Below are positions 48,041-57,746 of a stretch of 64,000 nucleotides of DNA, piece after piece; position 1 is the first letter of the stretch, and each line of letters begins with the position of its first letter. Origin of the DNA: Novosphingobium pentaromativorans US6-1 (GTDB lineage Bacteria; Pseudomonadota; Alphaproteobacteria; Sphingomonadales; Sphingomonadaceae); assembly GCF_000767465.1 (NCBI RefSeq), contig NZ_CP009291.1:992001-1056000 (forward strand). Reading direction: 5' to 3'. The notes below the pieces were generated by a model, which worked only from the letters and a program-made list of their open reading frames with translations, was not told where the DNA came from and did no database searches. Both the position numbers and the translations under genes were made by a program.

Positions 48041-50427
48041 CCAATAAGAATGAGGTAACTGCCATGAACGATCACATTGAGCACGAAACGAAAAACGGCT
48101 CCGGCGATGTGGTCTTTACTTGCCCGATGCATCCCGAAGTACGGCAGACCGGCCCCGGCGACTGCCCCAAGTGCGGCATGCATCTGGTACCCGAAGATGC
48201 TGTGGAAGAGAGCGGCAAACATGCCTGTCACGGGCACGGTCATAGCGCAACGATTGCGCCTGCCGAGAAAGGTGGGCGCTACGACGAAGTTCCCCGGGAC
48301 TATTCCGGCCCTGTCTATACCTGCCCGATGCATCCCGAGGTCCGGCAAGTGAAACAGGGATCCTGTCCGATCTGCGGCATGGGTCTTGAGCTCGAATCTG
48401 CCACGATGCAGGAAGAGGGGCCCAATCCCGAGCTCATTGATTTCACCAGACGGTTCTGGGTCGGTGCAATTCTGACTGTCCCTCTGCTCGTGCTCGCAAT
48501 GGCACCGTATGTCGGCCTTTCGAGTATCCGCGCCTTTTTCGGCGATCGCACAGCCATGTGGCTGGAACTCGCGCTCGCCACTCCGGTCATCCTGTGGTCG
48601 GGCTGGCCCTTCTTCGAGCGTGGCTGGAACAGTTTCCGGACCTGGAACCTCAACATGTTCAGTCTGATATCGATGGGCGTTGCCGCCGCCTATTTGTTCA
48701 GCGTGGTCGCGCTTGTCGCGCCAGGGATCTTCCCGGATGGCTTTAGGGACGAGGAAGGTCACGTCGGGGTCTATTTCGAGGCAGCGGCGGTCATCGTCAC
48801 GCTGGTTCTGCTTGGCCAGGTGATGGAGCTTCGCGCCCGCGAGGGAACGGGCAAGGCCATCAAGGCGCTCCTCGACATGGCGGCAAAGACCGCTCGAAGG
48901 ATCCGCGACGATGGAAGCGAGGAAGAGGTGCCGCTTGAGGACGTCGAGGTCGGCGATCGTCTGCGCGTGCGCCCCGGCGACAAGGTCCCCGTCGACGGCA
49001 TCGTCCTCGATGGCCGCAGCTCTGTCGACGAATCGATGATTTCGGGCGAGCCGGTCCCAGTCGAGAAGGTCTCCGGCGATCCTGTCACCGGCGCGACCAT
49101 CAACGGAACGGGCAGTCTTGTCATCGAAGCGAGGCGCGTGGGGTCTGACACCATGCTCGCGCAGATCGTCGAGATGGTGGCCAATGCCCAGCGCAGCCGG
49201 GCACCGATCCAGAAATACGCCGATCGGGTCGCTGGGCTGTTCGTGCCCGCCGTTATGGGCGTCGCGGTTCTTTCTTTCATAGCCTGGGCCGTCTGGGGGC
49301 CTGTGCCTGCGCTTTCCTATGCCCTCGTCTCGGCTGTCGCGGTACTGATCATCGCCTGTCCCTGTGCGCTGGGCCTCGCCACGCCCATGTCGATCATGAC
49401 CGCAACTGGCAGAGGGGCCCAAGCCGGCGTACTGATCAAAAATGCCGAGGCGCTGGAGCGGTTCGAAAAGATTGATACGCTGATCGTCGACAAGACGGGC
49501 ACCCTCACCGAAGGCAAGCCCCGGCTCGTGGCCGTTTTGCCCGAAGCAGGCCACGAAGAGGTCCAGGTTCTGCGGCTTGCCGCATCGCTCGAGCGGGGAT
49601 CGGAGCATCCCCTCGCCGAGGCGATCGTCAGGGGCGCGGAGGAGCGCGGAGTGCAAATGGCCGAGGCTTCGGAATTCGAGGCGGTAACCGGCAAGGGCGT
49701 CAGGGGCATGGTCGACGGCCGCCCTGTAGCTTTGGGCAACCTTGCGCTCATTTCAGATATGGGATTGGAGGCCTCGGCCTTTACCGACAAGGCCAATGCC
49801 CGCCGCGACGAAGGCGAAACGGTCATGTTTGTCGTGCTCGACGGCGCTGTCGCCGGACTCGTCAGTGTAGCGGACATGGTCAAGGAGACGACGCCGGCAG
49901 CCATCGAGGCGCTTCACCGTCTCGGTTTCCGGATCATTATGGCAACCGGCGACAACGAACGAACCGCGCGCGCGGTGGCCGGCCGGATCGGAATCGACGA
50001 TATCCGCGCCGATGTGCTCCCACAGGACAAAGTCCGCATCATCGAGGAGTTGCAGGCCCAGGGACATAAGGTCGCGATGGCGGGTGACGGCGTGAATGAT
50101 GCGCCGGCACTGGCGCAGGCTGATGTTGGCATCGCCATGGGGACAGGCGCGGACGTTGCGATCGAAAGCGCGGGCTTTACGCTGGTCAAGGGTGACCTCG
50201 ACGGCATCGTCAGGGCCCGGCGGCTGTCGCGGGCAACGATGCGCAACATCAGACAGAACCTATTCTTTGCGCTGATCTACAATGGCGCGGGCGTGCCGGT
50301 CGCAGCGGGCATTCTCTACCCGTTCTTCGGCATCCTGATCGGTCCGATCTTCGCCGCCTTTGCGATGAGTGCTTCCTCCATCTCCGTCGTACTTAACGCA
50401 CTGCGGCTGCGCAACTTGCGCTTCTAA
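48037..50427 (+). CDS. Copper-transporting P1B ATPase with two heavy-metal-binding domains
   Basis: 796-residue copper exporter. Instead of HMA domains the N-terminus has two short heavy-metal-binding (HMBD/YHS-like) domains, each [10 protein letters not shown]...CPxCGM (about 28-50 and 93-116), with a His-rich linker. Eight membrane helices; transport motif CPCALG near 448; DKTGTLT, TGDNE and GDGVNDAP present. Starts ATG at 48037, overlapping the prs stop; an ATG nine codons on is an alternative. Normal CPC, in contrast to the CPD enzyme at 22280-24640. Followed by DUF2933 after 14 bases. Confidence 0.95.
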   Translation: MTNKNEVTAMNDHIEHETKNGSGDVVFTCPMHPEVRQTGPGDCPKCGMHLVPEDAVEESGKHACHGHGHSATIAPAEKGGRYDEVPRDYSGPVYTCPMHPEVRQVKQGSCPICGMGLELESATMQEEGPNPELIDFTRRFWVGAILTVPLLVLAMAPYVGLSSIRAFFGDRTAMWLELALATPVILWSGWPFFERGWNSFRTWNLNMFSLISMGVAAAYLFSVVALVAPGIFPDGFRDEEGHVGVYFEAAAVIVTLVLLGQVMELRAREGTGKAIKALLDMAAKTARRIRDDGSEEEVPLEDVEVGDRLRVRPGDKVPVDGIVLDGRSSVDESMISGEPVPVEKVSGDPVTGATINGTGSLVIEARRVGSDTMLAQIVEMVANAQRSRAPIQKYADRVAGLFVPAVMGVAVLSFIAWAVWGPVPALSYALVSAVAVLIIACPCALGLATPMSIMTATGRGAQAGVLIKNAEALERFEKIDTLIVDKTGTLTEGKPRLVAVLPEAGHEEVQVLRLAASLERGSEHPLAEAIVRGAEERGVQMAEASEFEAVTGKGVRGMVDGRPVALGNLALISDMGLEASAFTDKANARRDEGETVMFVVLDGAVAGLVSVADMVKETTPAAIEALHRLGFRIIMATGDNERTARAVAGRIGIDDIRADVLPQDKVRIIEELQAQGHKVAMAGDGVNDAPALAQADVGIAMGTGADVAIESAGFTLVKGDLDGIVRARRLSRATMRNIRQNLFFALIYNGAGVPVAAGILYPFFGILIGPIFAAFAMSASSISVVLNALRLRNLRF

Positions 50428-50441
50428 GAGAGGACGATCCG

Positions 50442-50684
50442 ATGCAGTCTCAACCGCGCAATCGCAATCTTCCACACCGATCCCGGCCCAGTACCAGCTT
50501 CTGGAAGTTGCGCGCAGGCGTGGCCGTCCTGTTCTTCCTTGCGGTTGGCGGACTGCTCCTTGCCTACGAGCACCGCGCGCATCTCTTTTCAGGCAGTAGC
50601 CTGCTGATCTTTCTCTTGCTGCTTTGCTCGCTCATGCACCTGTTTTTGCATGGCGGGCATGGTCATGGAGAACACGGGAAATGA
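50442..50684 (+). CDS. DUF2933 membrane protein
   Basis: 80 residues with two hydrophobic helices (about 24-42 and 52-66) and a His/Gly-rich tail beginning LMHLFLHGG. Uncharacterised family found beside copper ATPases. Its TGA overlaps the ATG of the methyltransferase remnant. It is the counterpart of the partial gene at 1-153. Confidence 0.85.
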   Translation: MQSQPRNRNLPHRSRPSTSFWKLRAGVAVLFFLAVGGLLLAYEHRAHLFSGSSLLIFLLLLCSLMHLFLHGGHGHGEHGK

Positions 50685-50893
50685 CCCACTATCCCGCTGC
50701 CTACGGCTTGTGGTTTCTGGTGTTCGGCCCGAGGTGCGTGCGCTTCGCGCGAATAGACGAGCAGAAAAGGCGGAATTCCTTTCCTGATGAAATCAGGAAG
50801 TACGCCACCCGCTCCCCGGCTCTTTTTCCAGGCCCCCGAGGGGGTTCGAGAGAGCTTTCTCCAGAGCCCATCTGCGGAACGGGGCGCAAATAG
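50681..50893 (+). pseudogene. ICMT-family methyltransferase, internal deletion remnant
   Basis: 70-codon frame whose first 17 residues (MTHYPAAYGLWFLVFGP) match the N-terminus of the gene at 171-860 (AAYGLW) and whose next 34 (CVRFARIDEQ ... RSPALFP) match its C-terminal YVRLARSEER...RVPGFIP. About 150 residues, including the RHP catalytic motif and most helices, are missing. The join is in frame. It cannot act as a methyltransferase. The ATGA overlap with DUF2933 is retained, showing the ancestral operon order. Confidence 0.8.
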
Positions 50894-52237
50894 TTGGACC
50901 ATACCGACGCCGATACGCACCAGGGCGGCCAAGCCGGCTATACGCCCGGATCGATTAGTTTGAGCGGTGCCGTCGCAATGGGCACGGGCGTCATGATCGG
51001 TGCGGGAATCTTCGCGCTGACAGGGCAGATCGCCGAACTGGCAGGACCGCTGTTCCCACTATCCTTCATCGCAGGCGCCCTGGTAACGGCCTTGGCGGCC
51101 TACAGCTACATCAAAATGTCGAACGCCTGGCCCTCATCAGGCGGGATCGCCATGATCTTGCAGAAGGCCTACGGTCCTGGCACCATCGCTGCAGCGGCAT
51201 CGCTGCTCATGGCCTTGTCGATGGTCATCAACGAGAGCCTGGTCGCCCGAACCTTCGCCACTTATGCGCTGCGCCCCTTCGGTCTTGAACAAAACGGGGT
51301 TTTACTGGCCATAGCCGCACTTGCGCTGATCGTGTTTGCCTACCTGGTGAACGCGTCGGGCAATCGCTCGGTCAGCTTGTTCTCGCTGGTAATGTCGGCG
51401 ATCAAGATCGGCGGGATTGCATTGTTCGCCATCGCCACAATTACATTCAGCGGGTTCGCCTCGGGTGCGTTTTCCGAGACCGCACGTTCAGCCGGCCCCC
51501 TCGATTTTGTTGCTTCGGTGGCTTTTTCAATACTCGCCTTCAAGGGCTTCACCACGATCACCAACAGCGGCGGCGAAGTCGTCAACCCCCATCGCAACGT
51601 CGGCTGGACCATCATGATCTCCATTGCGATCTGTGTGGTGACTTACCTCTTGGTTGCCGTTGCGGTCGGCTCGAGCCTGACGATCGCGCAAATTGTCGAG
51701 GCCCGCGACTATTCGCTTGCTGCCGCGGCCAAGCCCGGCCTGGGCCAGATTGGCTTCTACTTCACCGTTCTGATCGCCCTGACTGCAACAACCTCGGGCG
51801 TTATCGCGAGCGTCTTTGCCGTCTCACGGATGCTCACGATGCTGACCGAAATGAAGATGATCCCGCACAGCCACTTCGGCATGAGCGGGGGCATCCGCAG
51901 TCACATGCTCATCTACACTGTCGTCATTGCTGGCACCCTCGCCGTATTTTTCGACCTGTCCCGGATCGCCTCGCTCGGTGCGTTCTTCTATCTCGTCACG
52001 GATATGCTGGTCCATTGGGGCGTGTTTCGTCATCTGCGGCGTGAAATCGGCGCCAGAGCGTCTGTTCTTCTTTGCGCCCTTGCTGCCGATGCGATCATCT
52101 TGATCGCCTTTGCCGGAGTGAAAATCAGAACTGATCCCGCAATCGTGATCCACGCCGCAGCAGGCATGCTCGCCGTGTTTATCGGTGAGCGAGTGTTCCT
52201 GCGGGGAAAGAATAGTCCCGGCAATGGGACTGCTTGA
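50894..52237 (+). CDS. APC-family amino acid permease
   Basis: 447-residue permease with about 12 helices. The first helix carries GTGVMIGAGIFALTGQ, the broken-helix substrate signature of APC carriers; the conserved FKGFTTITNSGGEVVNP block near 215 follows. TTG start immediately after the preceding stop; no strong ribosome site, so coupled translation is likely and a later start cannot be excluded. Substrate unknown. It continues the plus-strand run toward the channel and DUF305 genes. Confidence 0.87.
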   Translation: MDHTDADTHQGGQAGYTPGSISLSGAVAMGTGVMIGAGIFALTGQIAELAGPLFPLSFIAGALVTALAAYSYIKMSNAWPSSGGIAMILQKAYGPGTIAAAASLLMALSMVINESLVARTFATYALRPFGLEQNGVLLAIAALALIVFAYLVNASGNRSVSLFSLVMSAIKIGGIALFAIATITFSGFASGAFSETARSAGPLDFVASVAFSILAFKGFTTITNSGGEVVNPHRNVGWTIMISIAICVVTYLLVAVAVGSSLTIAQIVEARDYSLAAAAKPGLGQIGFYFTVLIALTATTSGVIASVFAVSRMLTMLTEMKMIPHSHFGMSGGIRSHMLIYTVVIAGTLAVFFDLSRIASLGAFFYLVTDMLVHWGVFRHLRREIGARASVLLCALAADAIILIAFAGVKIRTDPAIVIHAAAGMLAVFIGERVFLRGKNSPGNGTA

Positions 52238-52386
52238 ATAATGTGCGCGATCAGATCGATTTTTAGACGAAGGCAGTATCTTATTATGATGGCACGGCTC
52301 CAGAGCCACGCAATTTCTCTGAGGGTGCTCTGGACGTATCGGGAGCGACTGCTTTTGCCTCGCAGTCAATCGGCCGAACGGCGGGT

Positions 52387-52803
52387 ATGACGCTCGCCCT
52401 GCTCCTCGCCACGCTGCTGTTTCTCAGCTCGCTTGCTCTTCACCTTGGGATGATCCGCTGGGCTAAGCGTATTGCGCCACCTGACCAGGCGTGCAGTTTG
52501 ACGCGCACACTGGCCGGCCAGCTCGTGGTGTTATTGAGCCATCTGTTAGTGGCCGGATTGTTCGCACTGGGTTTTGCTCTCGCTGCATCGATCGGTCTCG
52601 GCGGATTTGAGAAAGAAGTCAGCATGACCTCGATGGATTATTTTTATTTTTCGCTGATCAACGTCACAACTCTGGGTCTCGGAGATATTTATCCCACGGG
52701 GCACCTGAGGGTGGTCGCAGGCGTTGAGTCGCTAACGGGGTTTTTACTGATCAGTTGCAGCGCCCAGTATGTTTACAAGCTGATGAGCAAACAGGAGACG
52801 TAA
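52387..52803 (+). CDS. Two-helix ion channel family protein
   Basis: 138-residue membrane protein with an extra N-terminal helix, then the pore module: helix about 46-68, pore loop and helix about 107-128. The filter reads TTLGLGD (94-100) where potassium channels have TVGYGD; the Tyr to Leu change casts doubt on potassium selectivity. No ligand-binding (RCK or cyclic-nucleotide) domain follows. It ends one base before the DUF305 ATG region, suggesting an operon. Confidence 0.78.
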   Translation: MTLALLLATLLFLSSLALHLGMIRWAKRIAPPDQACSLTRTLAGQLVVLLSHLLVAGLFALGFALAASIGLGGFEKEVSMTSMDYFYFSLINVTTLGLGDIYPTGHLRVVAGVESLTGFLLISCSAQYVYKLMSKQET

Positions 52804-52804
52804 A

Positions 52805-53380
52805 ATGGCCCAAAGTCACGATCAACATAAGGAAGCTGGGGCTGGTGAAGACTACGCCCGCTTCATGGCGATGATCGCGACGTCAACAGTCGTGATGTTC
52901 TTCCTGATGTATGCAAACACCTACAGCGCCGACCACATCTTCTGGAGCGAAACACGTTTTTGGATGGCGTTTGTCATGGGTGCGGCAATGATGGTGATCA
53001 TGCTGCTGTTCATGTGGTCGATGCACAAAAACAGGACGAAGAACTTTATCATCCTCAGCGTTGCCGCCGTGGTGTTCTCGCTCGCCCTGTGGCTGGTCCG
53101 CAGCCAGGAGACGATCGACGACGTCGAATACATGCAGGCAATGATCCCGCACCACTCGATCGCGATCATGACCAGCGAACGCGCGCATATCCGAGATCCA
53201 CGGACACGAGAGTTGGCGAAGGACATCATCATCGCGCAGCGACGTGAAATCGCCGAGATGAAGTATCTGATTGAAGACATTCAGAAGAATGGTGTGAGAA
53301 CAGGCAAGCGCATGCCCCGTCCGACTCAAACGCAGGCGGCGGTGCCGATTGTCAATCCGGTAGAGGAGAATTCCCAATGA
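52805..53380 (+). CDS. DUF305 membrane protein
   Basis: 191 residues: three membrane helices (about 18-38, 48-69, 78-96), then one DUF305 domain with MIPHHSIAIMTSERA near 113 and a polar tail. It starts a base after the channel stop and overlaps the next gene by four bases (ATGA). Probably presents its HH metal site to the periplasm; metal binding is inferred. Related to, but differently built from, the lipoprotein at 36955-37614. Confidence 0.87.
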   Translation: MAQSHDQHKEAGAGEDYARFMAMIATSTVVMFFLMYANTYSADHIFWSETRFWMAFVMGAAMMVIMLLFMWSMHKNRTKNFIILSVAAVVFSLALWLVRSQETIDDVEYMQAMIPHHSIAIMTSERAHIRDPRTRELAKDIIIAQRREIAEMKYLIEDIQKNGVRTGKRMPRPTQTQAAVPIVNPVEENSQ

Positions 53381-53874
53381 ACCGCCTCGCAACGTCTTGG
53401 GTCCTTACCGCAGCCTTCGCTCTCGGGGCCTGCAATCAGAACTCGGCCCCCGGCAATGACAAGGAAGCTAAGCTCGATCCGGCGCTGGCGCCGGCTCAGA
53501 AGATGGGCGCTGCCGAAGCGCTGTCCGGAATTGCCACCGGAGCAATCCAGCCCGAGACAATGAGCGACGCCGACGTCGCAAGTCTGGGCGGCTTGGCGGG
53601 CAAATGTACGATCCGGCTCACTGCGGTCGGCTTCCCCTCTTTCCTCTATGACGAATCCCAGAGAACCGGCGTAATCAAACTCAATGGTAAACTGATTCCA
53701 CTTGCCTCGGTGGACGAAGGTGTTTTCCGGGACGGCGACCTCAAGGTCACGCTGCGGGCTGTCGACAAAGACTTTGGAGATGATGGACGGCGCGAAGCAG
53801 AGATGATCATCATGCTGCCACAAGCAGAAGATGAACTTGGCTTTCGCGGATATGAGGTCTGTCCCAGAACCTGA
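53377..53874 (+). CDS. Uncharacterised lipoprotein
   Basis: 165 residues with a signal sequence and lipobox ALGAC (Cys at 19). The mature part has one further cysteine pair (in LAGKCTIRL and at the end, EVCPRT) and a beta-rich body (FLYDESQRTGVIKLNGKLI). It resembles small sphingomonad lipoproteins of unknown function (DUF6692-like, low certainty). Coupled to the DUF305 gene. Confidence 0.75.
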   Translation: MNRLATSWVLTAAFALGACNQNSAPGNDKEAKLDPALAPAQKMGAAEALSGIATGAIQPETMSDADVASLGGLAGKCTIRLTAVGFPSFLYDESQRTGVIKLNGKLIPLASVDEGVFRDGDLKVTLRAVDKDFGDDGRREAEMIIMLPQAEDELGFRGYEVCPRT

Positions 53875-54008
53875 ATTGCCACTGCTCTTTTCAGGCGCGC
53901 GTTTCCGCAAGGAAGCGGCGCACGAAGAGAGCGGTTTGTAGGGTTCCAAAGGGCCCGGATTTGTATTGAACCTGCGGCTCAAAACAGATCGCGGAAGGGA
54001 GAGTGACC

Positions 54009-54674
54009 ATGGCACGAAAGACAGCAAGGGAGCATTTACCGAGTCTTACGTTTACGGCAGTTCTGCTCGGCGTATTGCTTCTGGGCGGAGCGGCGTTCGT
54101 ATATTTCGGCATATACAATATCGCTGCCGACGATCCGCATACTCCATTTGTCTATTCGGTTCTCGATGACGTTCGGGACCGCTCCATCGAATCTCGTGCC
54201 GCCGACATCCAGGCTCCGGCTGATCTTTCGTCGGCGGATCGGATTGCGAGAGGCGCTGGCCTTTATCAGGAAATGTGTGTCAGCTGCCATCTTGGACCAG
54301 GTGTCGAGCCAAGCGAATTGAGCCAGGGCCTTTATCCCCAGGCGCCGAAATTGGCCGGCCAAACCGATCACTCCCCCGGCGAGCTCTTCTGGATTATCAA
54401 GCACGGCGTCAAGCTCACGGCTATGCCAGCCTGGGGCAAGTCCCATTCTGATCCGCTGATCTGGGATATGGTCGCCTTTGTCGGCAAGCTGCCGGGGATG
54501 TCGCCGGCTCAGTTCCAGGAGACCATCGCCAGCGCGCCGGCCGGGCACGACGAAATGATGGAGATGGGGTCGGACCACCACACAGAACAACAGGCGATAG
54601 AAACCGGCCCTCGGCAAGCGCAAGACGCAGTCGATCACGAAGACGCGGAGGGTTCGGCGCCGCATGGACATTGA
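54009..54674 (+). CDS. Membrane-anchored monohaem cytochrome c
   Basis: 221 residues: an N-terminal anchor (about 14-34), a class I cytochrome c domain with CVSCH (90-94) and an axial Met in LTAMPAWG (near 140), then a His-rich tail (DHHTEQQ, DHEDAEGSAPHGH). GGAAGGGAG precedes the ATG. The His-rich end is unusual and may bind metal. It could pass electrons to or from the multicopper oxidases or the Rieske protein; no oxidase is encoded nearby. Confidence 0.87.
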   Translation: MARKTAREHLPSLTFTAVLLGVLLLGGAAFVYFGIYNIAADDPHTPFVYSVLDDVRDRSIESRAADIQAPADLSSADRIARGAGLYQEMCVSCHLGPGVEPSELSQGLYPQAPKLAGQTDHSPGELFWIIKHGVKLTAMPAWGKSHSDPLIWDMVAFVGKLPGMSPAQFQETIASAPAGHDEMMEMGSDHHTEQQAIETGPRQAQDAVDHEDAEGSAPHGH

Positions 54675-55002
54675 TGTGGCCCAACCATGAACTCCACTGC
54701 GCATGTCGCGGTCATCGGCGGCGCCTCGACAATTGAACGCAGGACGCGAGTTCAGCTCTTTTGTCAGGACCAGAGCTAGCGGATTTCCCTCTCGGCCAAC
54801 GGCATCATGCCGAAAGGCCGGACGCGCAAGACGCAGCGTGACATGTTACCCAGACGATCATTCCGATCGACAATGAGCTGCCCGACCTTTGCCCAGATTC
54901 GGGCTTCGCTCTCGGCGGTCTATGACATGGCCAGCGCTTCGCAGATTCGGATGAAAACTTGTTCGTTCGCGAGCAAGACGGCCCAAACAATCTGAATGAC
55001 GT
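54675..55002. other. Stretch without an intact gene
   Basis: About 330 bases between converging genes. A plus-strand frame at 54687 starts MNSTAHVAVIGGAS, reminiscent of the start of a flavin or mercuric reductase, and stops after about 30 codons without a ribosome site; it could be another short gene remnant. No terminator recognised. Confidence 0.3.
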
Positions 55003-57735
55003 TTACGGGGCGGCGGGCTGCGGTGTGATATGTCCGCCCTGCAGTTCGTCGAACCAGCCCAGCCTGCGCATCAGCAGTTTCTCGCATTCCAGAAGAAGCA
55101 TCATTCCGATCCCCGCGACAATGATTGAGCCGAGTTCGAAGATCGATAGCGGCCTGCTTTGAAAGATGTCGTTCATCACCGGTAGGTAAGTAAAGACCAG
55201 TTGAGCCAGGAGCACAATGCCCACGGATATCAGCACCGCTTTAGTGCCCAGTATTCCACGCCAGCTGAAGGAGCTTACATGCAGATAGCGGACGTTGAAC
55301 AGGTAGAAGATTCCCGCCACTACCAGCATGTTGACCACCATGGTTCGCGCGGTTTCCAGGCTGCGATCCATATCAAGAGCCACAAAGAAGACGCCAAGTG
55401 AGAGGCCGGCGAAGAGGAATGAAACCAGAATCACCCGCCACAGCATGAAGGATGAGAGCAGCGGCGCATCGGATCTTCGCGGCCGACGCTCCATCACTCC
55501 GCGCTCCGATGGCTCGAAGGCCAATGCCAAGCCCAGTGCGCTATCGGTGACGAGGTTGATCCACAGGATTTGCGTGGCCGTCATCGGCAAGGTGAAACCC
55601 ACGAGAATCGCAAGGAGCACTGCAACAGATTCGCCGCCATTGGTCGGCAAAGTCCAGGCGATCAGCTTGCGGATATTGTCATAGACCGTACGGCCCTCGT
55701 GAACCGCAGAGACAATCGACGCGAAATTGTCGTCGAGCAGCACCATTTTAGCCGCTTCTCTTGAGGCTTCGCTGCCCTTCTGGCCCATGGCTGTGCCGAC
55801 ATCGGCCTGTTTGAGCGAAGGAGCATCGTTAACCCCGTCTCCCGTCATGGCAACAATGTGGCCCTGCGCCTGTAAAGCCTTGACGATGCGCAGCTTGTGC
55901 TCGGGGCTGGCCCTGGCGAAAACCGATACCTTGTCTACCGCATTGCGCAGTTCCTCCTCGCTGAGCCGCTCCACTTCGGTGCCGGTCATCGCTTTGGGCT
56001 CATCGGCGAGCCGAAGCTGCTTGGCGATCGCCAGCGCCGTGGCGACATGGTCGCCCGTGATCATCTTAACGTCTATTCCCGCTCGCCTACATTCGGCCAC
56101 CGCATCCTGGGCCTCCTCGCGAGGCGGGTCGATGAAGCCGACAAGGCCGAGTGGTTCGACGCCGACCGTCAGGAGATCCGGGTTGATCGCGTCCTCCGCA
56201 TCGTCCACCCTCTTCACTGCAAATCCGAGCAAGCGCTCGCCGGTCGCCGCCGCGGCAGAAATGCGCGTCTCCCATTCTTCGTTCAATCCCGGCTTGCCGA
56301 TCATGCGCAGCACGGCTTCGGGAGCACCCTTAATGAACACGACATGCCCACCCTCCGGCGATCTGTGCAGCGTCGCCATGTAGCGATGCGACGCGTCGAA
56401 GGGGATCTCGTCGACTCGCGGCCATTCACCGCGCTCGCGTTCGGGATCAAGTCCCGCCTTCATCGCGAAGGCGATAAGCGCACCTTCCATTGGATCGCCC
56501 TCGACCGACCAGCCTTTCTCGCCTTGGTCGAGCCGCGCATCGCCGCACAAAAGACCGCCACGAGCGAGCTCCCGCACGGCTGGGATGGCATCTTCCAGAC
56601 CGCCCTGGGTGGTACTCAGCTCTCCTTCGGGTGAGTAGCCGGAACCACTGACCTGAAGCTCCGTCTCGCCAGCAAACACCCGGCGGACCATCATTTCGTT
56701 GCGCGTGAGTGTTCCAGTTTTGTCGGTGCAGATCACCGACACCGCGCCAAGCGTCTCCACAGCCGGCAGCTTACGGATCACGGCGTGGCGTGCTGCCATC
56801 CGCCGCACGCCGATGGCGAGCGTGATGGTAATGACCGCCGGTAGGCCCTCCGGAATCAGGCCTACGGCAAGCGCCACCACCATTATCAGCGCTTCGCTCC
56901 ATTCGAATTGCCGCATCCAGATCAGGAAGCCGAAAAGCAGGACCGCTCCCACCAGTATTACCCGGGTGAAGCGGGTGGCGAAGCGGTTGATCTGCCGAAG
57001 CAGCGGCGTAGAAAGCTCAGTCACTTCCTGCAGCATGCCGCTGATCTTTCCGATCTCGGTCGCCCGGCCCGTGGCGGTCACAACCGCTGTCGCCTGGCCG
57101 GTCTTTACCAGAGTGCCCGAAAAGACCATGCTGCTGCGGTCACCCAGCGCGGCCTCGGCCGGCACCGCGGTCGAGGCCTTGTCCGCGGTGAGCGATTCTC
57201 CGGTCAGCAGGGCTTCGTCCACCGACAGCGCGCGGGCCCGCACGATCCGCGCGTCGGCTGGCACCTTCTGCCCGGCTTCCAGTATCACAATATCGCCGGG
57301 CACAAGTTCCGCCACCTGAACGCTCGTTTGCTGTTCTTCCCGTTTGACTGCCGCCTGGTGCGAGATGAGATGTCCGATGGCGCGCAGGGCCTGCTCGGCC
57401 TTGCCTTCCTGAACGAAGCCCACAATGGCGTTGACCAGGACGACCATGGCGATCACCGCGCCATCAATGATGTGCCCGAGCATGAATGAGGCGAGTGCCG
57501 CGGCCAAAAGGAAATAGATCAGGCCGCTGTTGAATTGCGCCAGAAAGCGGCGCACCGGACCAATCCTAGTAGGTTCAGGAAGGCTATTGGGTCCCCAGGT
57601 CTCAAGTCTGCGCCGCACTTCCTCGCTGCTGAGCCCATCCATCCGGCTTTCAAGACGGGCAAGGCTTTGATCTGGGGAAAGCGCATGCCAATCGGCCGTC
57701 TTCGAAGGGGTCGATGAATTGCCGGCAGTGTTCAC
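55003..57735 (-). CDS. P2-type cation-transporting ATPase
   Basis: 910-residue P-type ATPase of the Ca/Mg (PacL/SERCA-like) group. N-terminal cation ATPase domain (SPDQSLARLESRMDGLSSEEV region), then ten helices; the helix 4 site is PEGLPAVIT, the phosphorylation motif ICTDKTGTLT, and [17 protein letters not shown] the hinge. The GTG at 57735 has AGGGG five bases upstream; a TTG at 57750 overlapping the upstream stop is an alternative. It follows a Ca/Na exchanger, so the pair probably moves calcium or another divalent cation. Confidence 0.92.
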   Translation of the reverse strand: MNTAGNSSTPSKTADWHALSPDQSLARLESRMDGLSSEEVRRRLETWGPNSLPEPTRIGPVRRFLAQFNSGLIYFLLAAALASFMLGHIIDGAVIAMVVLVNAIVGFVQEGKAEQALRAIGHLISHQAAVKREEQQTSVQVAELVPGDIVILEAGQKVPADARIVRARALSVDEALLTGESLTADKASTAVPAEAALGDRSSMVFSGTLVKTGQATAVVTATGRATEIGKISGMLQEVTELSTPLLRQINRFATRFTRVILVGAVLLFGFLIWMRQFEWSEALIMVVALAVGLIPEGLPAVITITLAIGVRRMAARHAVIRKLPAVETLGAVSVICTDKTGTLTRNEMMVRRVFAGETELQVSGSGYSPEGELSTTQGGLEDAIPAVRELARGGLLCGDARLDQGEKGWSVEGDPMEGALIAFAMKAGLDPERERGEWPRVDEIPFDASHRYMATLHRSPEGGHVVFIKGAPEAVLRMIGKPGLNEEWETRISAAAATGERLLGFAVKRVDDAEDAINPDLLTVGVEPLGLVGFIDPPREEAQDAVAECRRAGIDVKMITGDHVATALAIAKQLRLADEPKAMTGTEVERLSEEELRNAVDKVSVFARASPEHKLRIVKALQAQGHIVAMTGDGVNDAPSLKQADVGTAMGQKGSEASREAAKMVLLDDNFASIVSAVHEGRTVYDNIRKLIAWTLPTNGGESVAVLLAILVGFTLPMTATQILWINLVTDSALGLALAFEPSERGVMERRPRRSDAPLLSSFMLWRVILVSFLFAGLSLGVFFVALDMDRSLETARTMVVNMLVVAGIFYLFNVRYLHVSSFSWRGILGTKAVLISVGIVLLAQLVFTYLPVMNDIFQSRPLSIFELGSIIVAGIGMMLLLECEKLLMRRLGWFDELQGGHITPQPAAP

Positions 57736-57746
57736 TTTGACCCCTA

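Noticed and set aside
47689..49656. 655-codon minus-strand frame opposite prs and the copper ATPase
   Set aside because: Antisense shadow of two clear genes with all motifs.
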